A stretch of DNA of 26,497 nucleotides from Bremia lactucae (taxonomy: Eukaryota; Oomycota; Peronosporomycetes; Peronosporales; Peronosporaceae). Position numbers and translations under genes: made by a program. Below are positions 9,613 through 19,922 of this stretch, piece after piece. The stretch is taken from NCBI RefSeq assembly GCF_004359215.1, contig NC_090618.1, positions 1,870,798 to 1,897,294 on the forward strand. The letters run 5' to 3'. The notes below the pieces were generated by a model. That model had not been told where the DNA came from, searched no databases, and worked only from the letters and a program-made list of their open reading frames with translations. Each line of letters starts with the position of its first letter. Within the stretch, counting starts at the first letter, position 1.

Positions 9613-11157
9613 CTAAGTAAGCGTAGATGCAGCTTGACCAATAGCCATGCCATCCATATCCTTGACTAATTTGTCGATCACTTGGGCGGGACGGGATGAT
9701 TGAATAGGGTAAGCCACTGCTCGACTCCGTAAATGTCGACGAGGCCTGCTCGTATCCCTTACACACAGGACCACCTCCTGATGATCCGAATGATGAAAAG
9801 GGACACGCTTCTCTACCCACTGAACTCTGTCCACCCAAATAGCAGGGACATAGAATCGATCAATTCGGCTGGCTTGTTCACCCACCATATATGTGAAATG
9901 ATCTACAAAATCATTAGTTATGTCATCATCCGCATGGTCTCTCAGCACTCTTGCGTCTGCCAAACCGATCCGAGAAATGACGGTGTCTAAGGCAGGACTT
10001 TCCGATCTGTTGGAGCGGTGATGTCCAGCACGATCGAGAAGAGGACTTTGTACACAGTTAAAGTCTCCAGCGGTGATCGTGTTGATGGGGTCCAGATTCC
10101 AAGATAATAGAGAGGTGAAAAAGGCCTCGCGTTCCGGCCGTAATGTGGGAGCATACAGATTGACGAGGAGAATGTCTCCAATCGATACGCTTAATGCACA
10201 CGTACTCCAGCGATCCTGATGACATACCGACAAGTGGACAGCAGAGTACGGAATTAAAAGAATTGCTACGCCAGCGTGTCGTGACGAACCCGTACCCCAG
10301 TACGACAATGGAGGAGCCTCGGGCTTTTGGTACTGACCCCACAAGCGAACCCACTGGGCACTCAGCTGAGCCACTTCCTCCACTGTTTGGACGTGCGTTT
10401 CTTGGATACACCACGCCAACACACGTTGTCCAGGAGTTTGTCGTCGCCACGCCGCCATCTACCCTGCACCGGTGCTTTCTTTGAAACCTCGCACGTTTTG
10501 AGTAATTATTATCTCATCACCAACCCGTCGCTGATCTGTTTCCTTGCTAGTGTCAGGGAAAGTAGTCCAATCCTGAAGCAAGCGAGCACGTCCATAGGCG
10601 TCGACTTCCTCCAATGAACAAGTGCGAAAACAGGAGGAAAGGTGCAGCCGTGAGCTGCCCTCAGTATTCAAGAAGGAACCGCGCCTCCGCAGTTGCCAAC
10701 GATGTAGAAAAAAATGTACGAGTGTTCGCCAGTTCACCCGGTGATTATCCGATGAGTAATATGCCTCTTGATAGTGACTGTTTCGTCGTAGCAGGTGAAC
10801 ATAACAGCGTAGTTTATCGGGGAGAGTGAGCGGATGTACGTCATCCCCCGTCAATGCACGTATCTCCTTGTCAAACAAATCATCGCAAAGTAGATGGTGA
10901 CTTAGACGGATTCGTCGTCGCGGGTCACAGAGCCTTAAGATTTCATCTTTGGCATAGTTACAGTCACGTTGTTTGTTCCAGTCATCCCCGTTGTCAATAA
11001 GGGGAGCGAGAGAAGAAGAGGATTGACTCCACTGCGCGGGAGAAATCCATTCGTTTAACCACTGTGAGGTGGTGGCATCCTTCACCCTGATACGGTACGC
11101 TTGAAGACCCGATAGCAGGCACTCCTGTCGCCACTTCGATGTCCACCTCACGATCAA
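9613..11157 (-). pseudogene. LINE ORF2: linker and AP-type endonuclease domain
   Basis: After a linker (10500-11157; RIRVKDATTSQWLNEW) the endonuclease starts at IITQNVRGFK (about 10490). It then shows IQETH (catalytic Glu), LLVNLYAPT, AGDFNCV (GDFN), ASRIDRFYVP (RIDR) and HHSDHQEVVL (SDH). This is the full motif order of APE-like LINE endonucleases, which nick target DNA for target-primed reverse transcription. In-frame TAG codons at 10461-10459 (between NVRG and QETH) and at 9615-9613 (just after the domain) are the only breaks. Catalytic residues are all present, so inactivation is by stops, not by loss of the site. Confidence 0.85.
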
Positions 11158-12211
11158 CGCGTCCCGTCTGGAGAAGCCATCTCGGACTGTTGAGGACTAA
11201 CCGTGACTCTGCCTTTTTTTGGTTCTGATGCCCCCAGGGAGCTGGAATCACCGTCGTCGTTAATGTCAACCTCTTCAGACTGCGAGGTGACGAGGCCTCG
11301 TTTTTGCGCCAACACGCTCACTTCCATATACTCATCGCTGAACGCCTCGGGAACCGAAGTCGGCTGCGAAGAACGCAAGACCAGCGCCTGACTGTTTTCT
11401 CCCTGGCCAGAGTGCACGACTAGCGAGGTTGTTTGGCTAGCACTAGTTAAAGGGGCTATCTCCTCTCCAGTACCAGGTGAAGCCTGCACATATAGCGCCA
11501 ATTGTGTAGCGTCAGCTACCGCAGGTAGCTTTGAATGCTGTGACAGCTCTGCCTTCTGGCTGTTAAAGTCATCCGTCAGGGAAGTCAGGTTTGCCGTGCT
11601 GTCCGTATGTAAGAATGCCGAATACTGGCGCCTCCAGAAACGGAGAACCAGCGGCAATGTGTCTGTTACCTCAATTTTAGCCGCTTGCAGATCGTCAATG
11701 CAAGCCATGATAGAGAGAGGGTATTCCTTGGCCGTGTCTAACACTCGACCGTGCAGCTGCACTTTTGTCGGGTGATATTTTCGACAGCTCCACTTCTCGC
11801 TGTCACCTTCCAAGTGGATGACAAAGATATCCCGCTGTAGAAAAGTAGCGGCCATACCGAGCATGTCACTTCCTCCCAGCAAGATTCCGAAACTATGGTG
11901 TCTCTGTCAGACGGGGTTGCTGCATAGTCTGTTAAAAACCACCGCAGTTGAGTTGCCGACTCCTCTCTGGTCATTGTCGGCCACCCGCGGCCAACATTTT
12001 TTAACGTATTGACCCTCAGGTCGTGGGGGAGCTGACCTTCCAGATTCAGCAACCCAGCGTACTTGATACCACGCTTAACGCTGGTCGTGAGAGGCTCCAG
12101 GGACGTGATTGGTGCGTCCAAGGCGGAGTCCACGACGGCTTGAGCGATCGCCATCGCCAAACAGTTTCCAGTGGGTGGGGTGGGCACTTCCCGTAAGCCC
12201 AGAATACGCAT
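11154..12211 (-). pseudogene. LINE ORF2 N-terminus: OTU-like cysteine peptidase domain
   Basis: ORF2 opens at ATG 12211-12209 with MRILGLREVPTPPTGNCLAM. The P-x-GNC-L core matches the nucleophile-Cys motif of OTU-family peptidases (usually DGNCLF). About 95 residues further, CWGGSDMLGMAATFLQRDIF matches the OTU WGG..EL.ALA..L...I element; a frameshift near 11880 separates the two. The catalytic His is not obvious, so activity cannot be claimed. A long low-complexity Ser/Thr/Gln-rich linker (to 11154) leads towards the endonuclease. OTU domains act as deubiquitinases or polyprotein proteases; its role in a LINE protein is unknown. Confidence 0.68.
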
Positions 12212-13296
12212 CAAATCTTTTGAATGATAGGTCCGGTCTCTGGACGAGGGTCCAGCGGGATCGGAGTACAGCGTCCGTTCTGTTGCTGTTTAACCAGCCG
12301 CTCACAGGTTTTGCGTTCAAGACGTTGTTTGGCTAGAAGCGTCGGTCCCGAGATCACGGGCGCTATCCCTCGTCGTTTAGAGTCTTGTTGACGGATTCGA
12401 TCTTCTGACGATAGGTGAGGGCTGGCCCGCGTGACGTCCGGAGGCATGGTCGGGTGAAACTCCGGTGTAATCGGAGGGTCGTCAGTGACACCATCTGTGC
12501 TAGGATCTGGAGCGGACCTCGCACTGTTCTGCTCCGGCCCCGACTCCATATCCTGTTGAACGTGGAAACCGCCCGAGCTGGGGCTTTCGGTCGTTACCGG
12601 TGGCTTGCGGGAGGGTTCCACAGACGCCGTCCATTTTGGAGAGGACGTGTCAGCCACGGCTGCTCCGGCCGAGGTTTCGGTTTAGGGTCCGAAGATCCTG
12701 CTTGCGTGGAGATGGCGGTGCAAACGGGCTGAATGGGCACCCCGGTGCGCTGGGGCTCCACTGTCGGAGTCGGCCTTGAGGGAGCTGTTCCTACTGCCGC
12801 CGGTGTGACAGCTGCCTGTGCCGCCTCGTCTGCTGCCCTCTGAAGTTGTAGCCGTTTGCTAGCCATCTCCCTCATCTCCTCCGGACTTAGGAATGGTTTT
12901 GCCAAGTCTTTAACGTCTTAAAGCTCAGCCTCTGTGACTTCGATAGCACCTGGCCCCTTTAGTTGCGCATCCGTTAATTGGCACCTGGCGGCTGTGTGGC
13001 CTATGGTGCCGCACTATAGGCATTGAAGGCTTCGACCCACGTTTGGGTGATTAATTATGATCGGGGTTCCAAACCATAGAAGGCGGACTATCCCTTGAAG
13101 AAACGTTGGACATCCCGCCAGAGAGAAGGTGACTTTCCATACTGTAGACGTCTGGGAGTTTGGATTGCAAGTGTCCATATCTTCGAATTCAAAATCCGTC
13201 TGGATTTTGGACCTAAAGTAAGCCGCTATGCGTCCAACCTCGTTAAAGCGTGTCACGTTGTGCAGGAAAATTGTGTACTCAGTTCGTGAATGGCCC
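12211..13296 (-). pseudogene. LINE ORF1, C-terminal part (CCHC zinc knuckle and Pro/Ser-rich tail)
   Basis: From the gap edge the frame reads RFNEVGRIAAYFRSKI, then a zinc knuckle with C-x2-C-x4-H-x4-C spacing (CGTIGHTAARC) at about 12976-13022. A TAG at 13014-13016 sits between the first two Cys, where a Gln would fit. A second in-frame stop, TAA 12918-12920, follows ...EVTEAEL. Next come a helical stretch (SPEEMREMASKRLQLQRAAD) and a long Pro/Ser/Thr-rich tail, reached by a frameshift near 12650. The final stop TGA (12213-12211) overlaps the ORF2 ATG. The protein is likely an RNA-binding, Gag-like ORF1p. Confidence 0.72.
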
Positions 13297-14108
13297 NNNN
13301 NNNNNNNNNNNNNNNNNNNNNNNNNNNNNNNNNNNNNNNNNNNNNNNNNNNNNNNNNNNNNNNNNNNNNNNNNNNNNNNNNNNNNNNNNNNNNNNNNNNN
13401 NNNNNNNNNNNNNNNNNNNNNNNNNNNNNNNNNNNNNNNNNNNNNNNNNNNNNNNNNNNNNNNNNNNNNNNNNNNNNNNNNNNNNNNNNNNNNNNNNNNN
13501 NNNNNNNNNNNNNNNNNNNNNNNNNNNNNNNNNNNNNNNNNNNNNNNNNNNNNNNNNNNNNNNNNNNNNNNNNNNNNNNNNNNNNNNNNNNNNNNNNNNN
13601 NNNNNNNNNNNNNNNNNNNNNNNNNNNNNNNNNNNNNNNNNNNNNNNNNNNNNNNNNNNNNNNNNNNNNNNNNNNNNNNNNNNNNNNNNNNNNNNNNNNN
13701 NNNNNNNNNNNNNNNNNNNNNNNNNNNNNNNNNNNNNNNNNNNNNNNNNNNNNNNNNNNNNNNNNNNNNNNNNNNNNNNNNNNNNNNNNNNNNNNNNNNN
13801 NNNNNNNNNNNNNNNNNNNNNNNNNNNNNNNNNNNNNNNNNNNNNNNNNNNNNNNNNNNNNNNNNNNNNNNNNNNNNNNNNNNNNNNNNNNNNNNNNNNN
13901 NNNNNNNNNNNNNNNNNNNNNNNNNNNNNNNNNNNNNNNNNNNNNNNNNNNNNNNNNNNNNNNNNNNNNNNNNNNNNNNNNNNNNNNNNNNNNNNNNNNN
14001 NNNNNNNNNNNNNNNNNNNNNNNNNNNNNNNNNNNNNNNNNNNNNNNNNNNNNNNNNNNNNNNNNNNNNNNNNNNNNNNNNNNNNNNNNNNNNNNNNNNN
14101 NNNNNNNN
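13297..14108. other. Assembly gap (812 N)
   Basis: A run of N inside LINE ORF1. Nothing can be said of its content. Its real length may differ from 812. Confidence 0.99.
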
Positions 14109-14745
14109 GGAGACCGTCCAACTCCGGACCCTTTAGCTTTGGAAAGCGTTGCCGCTCTTGCGGCAGTGCTTCCAATCTAACCGGAAGCTGAGAAAATACG
14201 TGTTCAAACAGCTCCAGAATGGTCTGACGCCATACATCGACGTACCCCGGCCCGGCCGATGCCTTCATCTCGTCAACTAGGGCATCAAACAGGTCATGGC
14301 GGGACGCCTGTGAAGGCGCGGTGTTGGAAGCCGACGCTCCGGATTGAGTCGATTGGCCAGGTGTCGGGCTTCGTGACGGATCCAACGACAGATTCTCCGC
14401 TCATCGGGTGGCGAAGCTCCGGAGGAAACAATTGGAGCCTGGATACGTGCATGAGATGACATATCTTGTGGCGGGGATCTGGTCGACACGGCACGCTTTA
14501 GGTGAGAGTCAATGTCGGTGTCCCCATCTGCCTCCGAGGCAACGATTGGTGCGAGGTGGCCGGTCAAATCCGGCGGGATGCTCGGCCTACATTTCACCGT
14601 GACTGGTGCCGAAGGCAGTGCTATACTGCCATCACTTTCCAGGGGTACGGCCGACTGAGGTTGGGCCCCCTCCCCTATCGGGAGGGGGGCTTGGTGACGG
14701 CTTTGTGTCCGTCGTTCGCAAGATGCTGGCTGACGCCAGTGAGTG
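14109..14745 (-). pseudogene. LINE 5' region and ORF1 N-terminal part
   Basis: GC-rich minus-strand sequence upstream of the gap. The frame ending at the gap reads ASRHDLFDALVDEMKASAGP then VDVWRQTILELFEHVFSQL and LEALPQERQRFPKLKGPEL, a plausible helical ORF1 segment after a Ser/Pro-rich lead (SRSPTPGQSTQSGASASN). No ATG opens it in frame; an upstream segment rich in Pro/Ser in another frame suggests a frameshift near 14390. The true start and the 5' UTR boundary cannot be set. Confidence 0.5.
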
Positions 14746-14761
14746 CACAGCAATAATTAGC
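14746..14761. repeat. LINE target-site duplication, 5' side
   Basis: cacagcaataattagc, an exact repeat of 6012-6027. Confidence 0.88.
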
Positions 14762-15087
14762 TGACCTCAGTCTGACGGCATCGTTAAATGTCGCCACTAT
14801 GAAGTTTCTAGAAGGAACTAGAAGAAAAGACTTAGAGGTAGCGGTAGCGAACTAAGGTCTTAAATGTTTTTGTGTTTTCAATATACCAAAAGAAGCACAA
14901 GTCTCCATATCTGGTGGCACTTGTCGGCCCTCGCCTCCCGCAGTTCTTGCCGTCCCACCGCCTCCGCCATCACCACCGTGCTCGCCGTGCTCACCGCCCC
15001 TGCAGCACCGCCGTCGCCTCTCAAGAGCAGTGATCAGGAGATGCCATTCGTAAGTCTCATCTATTTTAGAGCAGGGACTTCTTTTCA
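14762..15087. other. Spacer sequence beyond the LINE; no clear gene
   Basis: This is the original flank on the 5' side of the LINE insertion. Around 14911-15027 a plus frame is strongly proline-rich (AVLAVPPPPPSPPCSP) but bounded by stops. Nothing recognisable; probably retroelement debris. Confidence 0.35.
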
Positions 15088-15450
15088 ATGGCTAAAAATG
15101 CCATTGGCCCATTAAATTGCCACCGTTATACAGATCGAATTTTACTTGGCTATTTATCGTCTCGTTTCGATACTAAGTCAGTTTGGTTATCGGAAGATTA
15201 GTTTTTCGATTTAGGACCTCACCCGCGTAATCAAGCTACAAAACTTGACATTAACGACTTGCTGGCGCAGCTGTTCGCAAGGAAGCCGGACACAGCCGAC
15301 AAGTTATGCGCAGATCTACTGGAATCTATCCGCCGCACCAGCCGCATCCTTGTCCATTTCGAAACACCTGGACACAGCCAACGCTCTGACTCGCGCAAAC
15401 ACATCAAGGCTCGCCAACTCGGGCACGCCAATGATTCGAAAACACTGTGA
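15088..15450 (+). pseudogene. Unidentified ORF with one in-frame TAG
   Basis: From ATG 15088 a frame of 120 codons is interrupted only by TAG at 15199-15201. The first part contains HRYTDRILLGYLSSRFDTKS; the second contains TKLDINDLLAQLFARKPDTA, then ADLLESIRRTSRIL. The even composition across the TAG suggests one former coding sequence. I do not recognise a family. Its position between LINE and Copia relics suggests mobile-element origin. Confidence 0.35.
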
Positions 15451-15866
15451 GCCTGTGTATCTCGAGCGAGATCGCTAAGCACTAGAGCAAAACCGTCCGA
15501 GTTCATTGATCTGGGCCATTGGGGTAAAAGGTCGAGCTAACTCGCCAACAACCGACCGCCAAATCGTAAAAATCCTTGAAACCGGGACCAAAGGATGTCA
15601 AGAGAAGCAAAAAAACTAGATCTACCACGTTCATTTGAGTAATCGTTAATATCATTTAGTCACCGTATCAATTCCATAAAGTCCACCCCGATAACTTTCG
15701 ATCAGCATGCACAGCTACTAGATTCTATAGATGCGACTATCGAAAAACAATAACAGTTGCTAGAATAGCTTTAAGTCGAAACTACTATCAGAAATCAAGC
15801 TAGAGTAGGTGAAGCTTCTGACGTATGGGGTAGATTGGACAGATCGTTAAACCTGTACAGGAGCAA
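15451..15866. other. Non-coding stretch
   Basis: No open frame or repeat that I can support; AT-rich, with many stops in all frames. Confidence 0.4.
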
Positions 15867-16290
15867 GTGAAAGGTTTACGATACTGTGTGAGCAAGATTA
15901 ATGTAAATTATCGGTGGCTGACGGTAATACTTCTGCAATCAAAAATATTGGGACAATTGTCGAGCAAGCAATTTTTACCCAATGGTGTTATACGCCAGAT
16001 TGAGATCAAGGACGCGTTATGGGTTCCAAAGATGAGCAAGGGGCTGCTATCTGTCCCAAAAAATCAACAAAACTGTTTTCTTAGGTGGTGTTCGACGGAG
16101 CTCGCATATTGCGCGGAAGAATTCGAAGCAAGTGGTGACTAATGCTGATCCAGTCGACGGTCTGTACTAGCTTCGTACTCCACACCGCTCGGTCAATTTA
16201 TCAACGTCGGATTACAATACTGGTATACATGCGACTTGCGTCGGGCCAAAGATGTCGAAGTGTAGCTCAAATGAGGAATAACGACGATTA
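15867..16290 (+). pseudogene. Ty1/Copia relic (region before integrase)
   Basis: The plus frame contains IRQIEIKDALWVPKMSKGLL then SVPKNQQN, matching the Copia block L.DVLYVP...NLLSV. A shifted frame from about 16135 contains VTNADPVDGLY, a stop where Trp is usual, then LRTPHRSVN; this is the gag-pre-integrase signature (DGLYWL). Frameshift and stop show it is dead. It may or may not belong to the same element as the RT relic at 1-722. Confidence 0.65.
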
Positions 16291-16439
16291 TTGCGGTTGC
16301 TTGGAGACAGTCTATGGTTCATTGCTCGCTCTTAACATTCGCGGTACATGCTCGGTAGAATCGAAGTCTTTGGTATGTCAGCTTCCTTAATCATTCGGCT
16401 TGCAATCAATTTACGTAGTACGTCCAGTGGAGCCTGACC

Positions 16440-17160
16440 CATTCTAACAAATAGTATTTCCTTGCAAGTGGAGTAAACTGGAAGAGTCAAGAGCTTTCTC
16501 GAATAATATACTCGCCGCCTTAGGTGAAACAGTGAAGGATCTGCTCGTGATATGTGATGCAGAAACAGTATGGAGCGACTTCTTCCGCATAGTCGAACAT
16601 GAATTCGTTCCTGCTGATTCGCAAGAGCGTCTGCGCGAAGATACGAACAATACGAACGAGCGCGGTTGCAAAGATCTTTCGGATAATGGGGGTAAGTTTT
16701 GCCACGTAGTCACTCAAGTCCGAGACAGGAGTGAGCTAGTCGAGATCAGGTACTTTCCTACACGGACTTACTGCTCGCTAGCGGGAGGCTGTTCAGTACC
16801 GTCGCTGCACAACGCTGTCCGAAGCTATTACTGCTGCGTGGGACTTTGAACGCTCTCATCCGCCGAGATTTTCCCGTGGAATCTCGCACGATCGATCTAG
16901 TCCCGGGCGTACGAAAATAGTCATCGAATCTAACAAAAGATGGTTCAGAGCCAATGGATATTGGCCCGTGCAGATTCCGTCTCGTGACGAATGTTGCCGC
17001 TGCAATTTGGGCTTTAAAGGCGGCTGTTCGGATCACCGGTCCGCACAGTGGAATCATCGCCAAAAACGTACTGTTCGAGGAGCCTTCAATCTGGACGAAA
17101 CTATCAGCAGCATGTATATTGTCAAAATTTCAACAATGTAAACAGTCGTGAAAACGAACA
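16440..17160 (+). pseudogene. Ty3/gypsy gag relic
   Basis: The frame around 16532-16740 reads FFRIVEHEFVPADSQERLRE then VVTQVRDRSELVE, matching the capsid C-terminal block of Ty3/gypsy Gag (F.P.....R.RD.L ... V.QV.DLSE). Downstream pieces include AITAAWDFERS and a Cys-rich stretch DECCRCNLGFKGGC (about 16987-17028) where a zinc knuckle would be expected, though its spacing is not canonical. Frames shift several times. Confidence 0.6.
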
Positions 17161-17647
17161 AGACACAATTATTTACGATCGAGTCACGATCAGTGCCGTG
17201 GAGTTCCAGCGGAAGACTGAGTTGCCACCTATTAATGTCCAATCAAGCAGCTCTGGATCGGACATACAAGCACAATGTCGACTACTAGTGTGTGATGGTG
17301 TCATTGGCGACAAATTTGTCAAAATTTTGATTGACTCTGGTGCGTCTACAAACCTAATTAGAACCGGTCTGGCATTCAAAGTGCTCAGCTTACAGACGGT
17401 ACAAGCGCGTCGTATAGACGGAACGTGGACATCCAGTCAGCCCACGAAGAAAGTAGAAGATACCATTCGTATCAAAGGCATGAAGTCAGTTCATGGAATG
17501 GGACCTACCAGATAAACATGACTGGATATTTGGTCAACCATTGTTCACCCAGTACAAATTACAGATAGATTGGCGTATGCGACGGATTGAAGTTACATCA
17601 CACACCACAGTTAAAGACGTGGATGGCCGGACCTTCAAGAGAAGATA
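17161..17647 (+). pseudogene. Ty3/gypsy retropepsin relic
   Basis: FVKILIDSGASTNLIRTGLA carries the DSGA active site of retroviral-type aspartic proteases (about 17317-17370). A second frame from about 17481 continues with FMEWDLPDKHDWIFGQPLFT and QIDWRMRRIEV, the C-terminal ILG-x-PW-like flap and the region after it. A single frameshift near 17480 separates the halves. Confidence 0.75.
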
Positions 17648-17759
17648 AATAGTGGAGATTATAATGAATATCAGTTGAAGGTTACCAACGTAGAACCAAG
17701 GACGTATTTTTCGAACAAATTCAGAATGAAATGCCTCCAACGCGATCCGTAAGCTTTGA

Positions 17760-17930
17760 GCTACGGATGAAGCCGAATGTGGCGCCTAGCTTCAATTCTC
17801 CCTTCCGTCTTTCGAAGGTTGCGCCGGACGCGCATCAACAATTTGTTGAATAGAAAATTAGAAAGGACGGATGAAATGTCAAACTCTCCATGGGAGTTAC
17901 GTCAAGCTTACATCTCGACTGATAACCACT
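17760..17930 (+). pseudogene. Ty3/gypsy RT N-terminal relic
   Basis: MKPNVAPSFNSPFRLSKVAP (17767-17826) followed by DAHQQFVE, then in another frame NNLLNRKLERTDEMSNSPWE. These match the RT entry region of gypsy polymerases (...LRKGWI..S.SPW). The relic ends before the catalytic core, and LINE sequence begins at about 18041. Confidence 0.62.
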
Positions 17931-18186
17931 TTCTGCGCTTGTATGTCATAGACTCGATACGCTTTGAAAACTTCTGCATAGGCCATGAACACACCAACAT
18001 GAGACTTCGGTCCCGCTTGAGCCGTTTTTCTTTTGGACCATTCCGACAGAGCGAGTTATTTCGAAGGCAGCCAACGCGGCTTTCTTAGCTGTATTTTCTG
18101 AAGCCGAGGTTCTCACAGCCATTGCAGGGCTCAGCCGTCGAAAATCCGCTGGTCTAGACGGTCTCAACAATGATTTTTTAAAGGAT

Positions 18187-18693
18187 ATGACGGCTCTGAT
18201 GGTCCCCGCTCTTGTAAGGGTTAGCAATGAAATTATGACTGGCGCGGAACCTCCACCCTCTTTTCTAGAGGCCCTGATCATACCACTGAGGAAAACAGGG
18301 GATTCGGCGGATGCGATGGACTACCGGCCTATTGCCTTGCTCCAATCGAGTTACAAGATATTTAGAAAGGTTTTAGCGACCCGATTCCAACGTGTGTTGC
18401 CCACAATAATTGGTGATTCGCAGCAAGGTTTCGTCCACGGCAGGCAGATGCACAAATTAGTGATGATGATGCTTTCTCAATTAGCGACGGCTACCACGGA
18501 CGACACCCTGACAGCCATGAATAGTAGGGTCATTCTCTTGCGGGATTTTCGCAAGGCCTATGACACTGTTGACAGAGGAACACGCGGATCCTCACTTGAG
18601 ATCTATTCATCAATTCTGGGGGACACTTTGATGGAACAAGAATCCATATATCCGGGATGCACGGGGCAGGCAGTTGCTCGGCTATACGTATGA
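18187..18693 (+). pseudogene. RT domain remnant of right LINE
   Basis: The open frame carries [55 protein letters not shown] and [15 protein letters not shown], then crosses the internal deletion into an unrelated frame ([12 protein letters not shown]...). The first catalytic Asp is present; the FVDD box is gone. Confidence 0.8.
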
Positions 18694-18917
18694 CCGGATT
18701 GTACCATGCACCATCTTGGACTTACGTATTCGGCGGACGGGGCCTTCCGAGTTTGTCTTCAGCATACCACTGTCCGGACAGCACATTACCAACCATTCGC
18801 ACCCCAAGTTACGACGATGGGCAACAGCGATATTGCTGACATCCCCACCTTTTCAGATCGGGACTGATTTAGCGCTCCAGCCTAGGTTGACACTTCGGCA
18901 CGCTCCTCCTTTTCGCC

Positions 18918-19922
18918 ATGACTATGACTGGTCCACAGAATGCCGGGTCGTATATCTGGAGTGAGAAGGGGTCACAAGGTCCAGAGGAAGCTAGGATATA
19001 CCTGACGCAGGCGGCCGACGGGTTTCGCTGGTTCTTCACTACAAGATTTCCTGAACTAGTGACGGATAGTGGAATGGAAAGGGCAACATGGCTTGAACAA
19101 CTTCAGCGGCACGGAGTAGTGTTTTACGCTCATCCTCGACATCATCGGTTGCCATGGGAGGTCGCAGATGAGGTGTCAAATGCAGCCATTCGCACAACAC
19201 TTTCCCGTCTGTCATTTAAGCTTCACAAACGTCAGCTCGCTGTGGCATTACGACCACTAATGCAGCGTCTGGAAGCTGCCACCAGAACGGACCGATGGCA
19301 GCGAGCTGTAGCGCATCAGCGACCGTTCCAAGTTTGGAAACATGCACATGGGCTCACAGAATACCAGGTGTGGACTTGCTATCGTATAGCATCCAAGCAA
19401 CTCAATCTTTACAATGAGAATCGTAACGACGACAATAGTTGCCGTACACATCAAGCATGTCGAGAGGTTCAAGAAACACTGGCCCACATATTTTGGGATT
19501 GCCCGAAGGCGCGTTCGTGTTGGGCAAAATTAATTGGTCATTGGACCGGTGAAACTGTGGCAGACCTGTTTGGTACTTGTCAATATCTAGACAGCGCCAA
19601 TCGTCAAGCCCCAGCTATCTCACCACGGCTGAGACACCGATTGCACCAACGATTCACGGATGATGCAGCGGCAGGGGTCCGCGTCTGGAAACGGATTTGG
19701 TTTCTCATGAGTAACTCGTGCCTCACCCACTTATGGCAGGAGCGAAATGATGCGGTTTTCAGGGGCGTGCTGACCACGGCATCGCATAGTGTCACCCGCT
19801 TTTGGGAGACAGGTAGACGTCAACTCTTAGCGCTGGCTAAATGTGAAAATCGCGGTATCGGTACCGTCGTCCAAGGGGCTCTCTTGCATGTCGGTATCGA
19901 ACTTTTTACCCAAGCACCCTGA
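18918..19922 (+). pseudogene. ORF2 C-terminal region of right LINE
   Basis: A long open stretch (about 330 codons) equivalent to left 6170-7140. It reads through three places where the left copy is broken (LEQLQRHGVVFYAHP; FQVWKHAHG; RLHQRFTDDAAAGV), so it is the better record of the C-terminus. The Cys/His tail is C-x5-C-x8-H-x4-C (CRTHQACREVQETLAH then FWDC). A TGA ends it at ...LFTQAP, where the left copy has CGA and reads 31 residues further. Confidence 0.78.

Larger units (their letters stand above)
6028..14745 (-). mobile_element. LINE retrotransposon with OTU-like, AP endonuclease and RT domains (decayed, otherwise full length)
   Basis: An ~8.7 kb minus-strand element, including the 812-base gap, lies between perfect 16-base direct repeats (6012-6027, 14746-14761). 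It is more GC-rich than its surroundings. The order is: 5' region and ORF1 (about 14700-12211), ORF2 (12211-6068), then a short 3' UTR ending in a CT-rich stretch (tctctcgctctctc). There is no LTR or TIR. ORF1 has a CCHC knuckle; ORF2 has OTU-like peptidase, APE endonuclease, RT and a C-terminal Cys/His motif. Stops and frameshifts throughout mean it cannot mobilise itself. The APE plus C-terminal Cys/His layout fits L1/Tad-like LINE lineages; exact clade uncertain. Confidence 0.9.

Noticed and set aside
8963..9616. Plus-strand open frames opposite the LINE RT
   Set aside because: They are antisense shadows of a GC-rich coding region with clear RT motifs on the minus strand.
9613..13016. TAG read as an amino acid in this organism
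   Set aside because: The right-arm effector ends at TAG in a sensible place, and the LINE has frameshifts too, so plain decay is simpler.
13228..14385. Long open frames across the N run
   Set aside because: They are open only because N codons are not stops; no sequence supports them.
9204..18040. Palindrome as a pure scaffolding artefact at the gap
   Set aside because: The gap sits inside the left LINE, not at the symmetry point, and the arms differ by an inversion, substitutions and several indels. Joining of two haplotypes is still possible, so it is kept as a refutation test.
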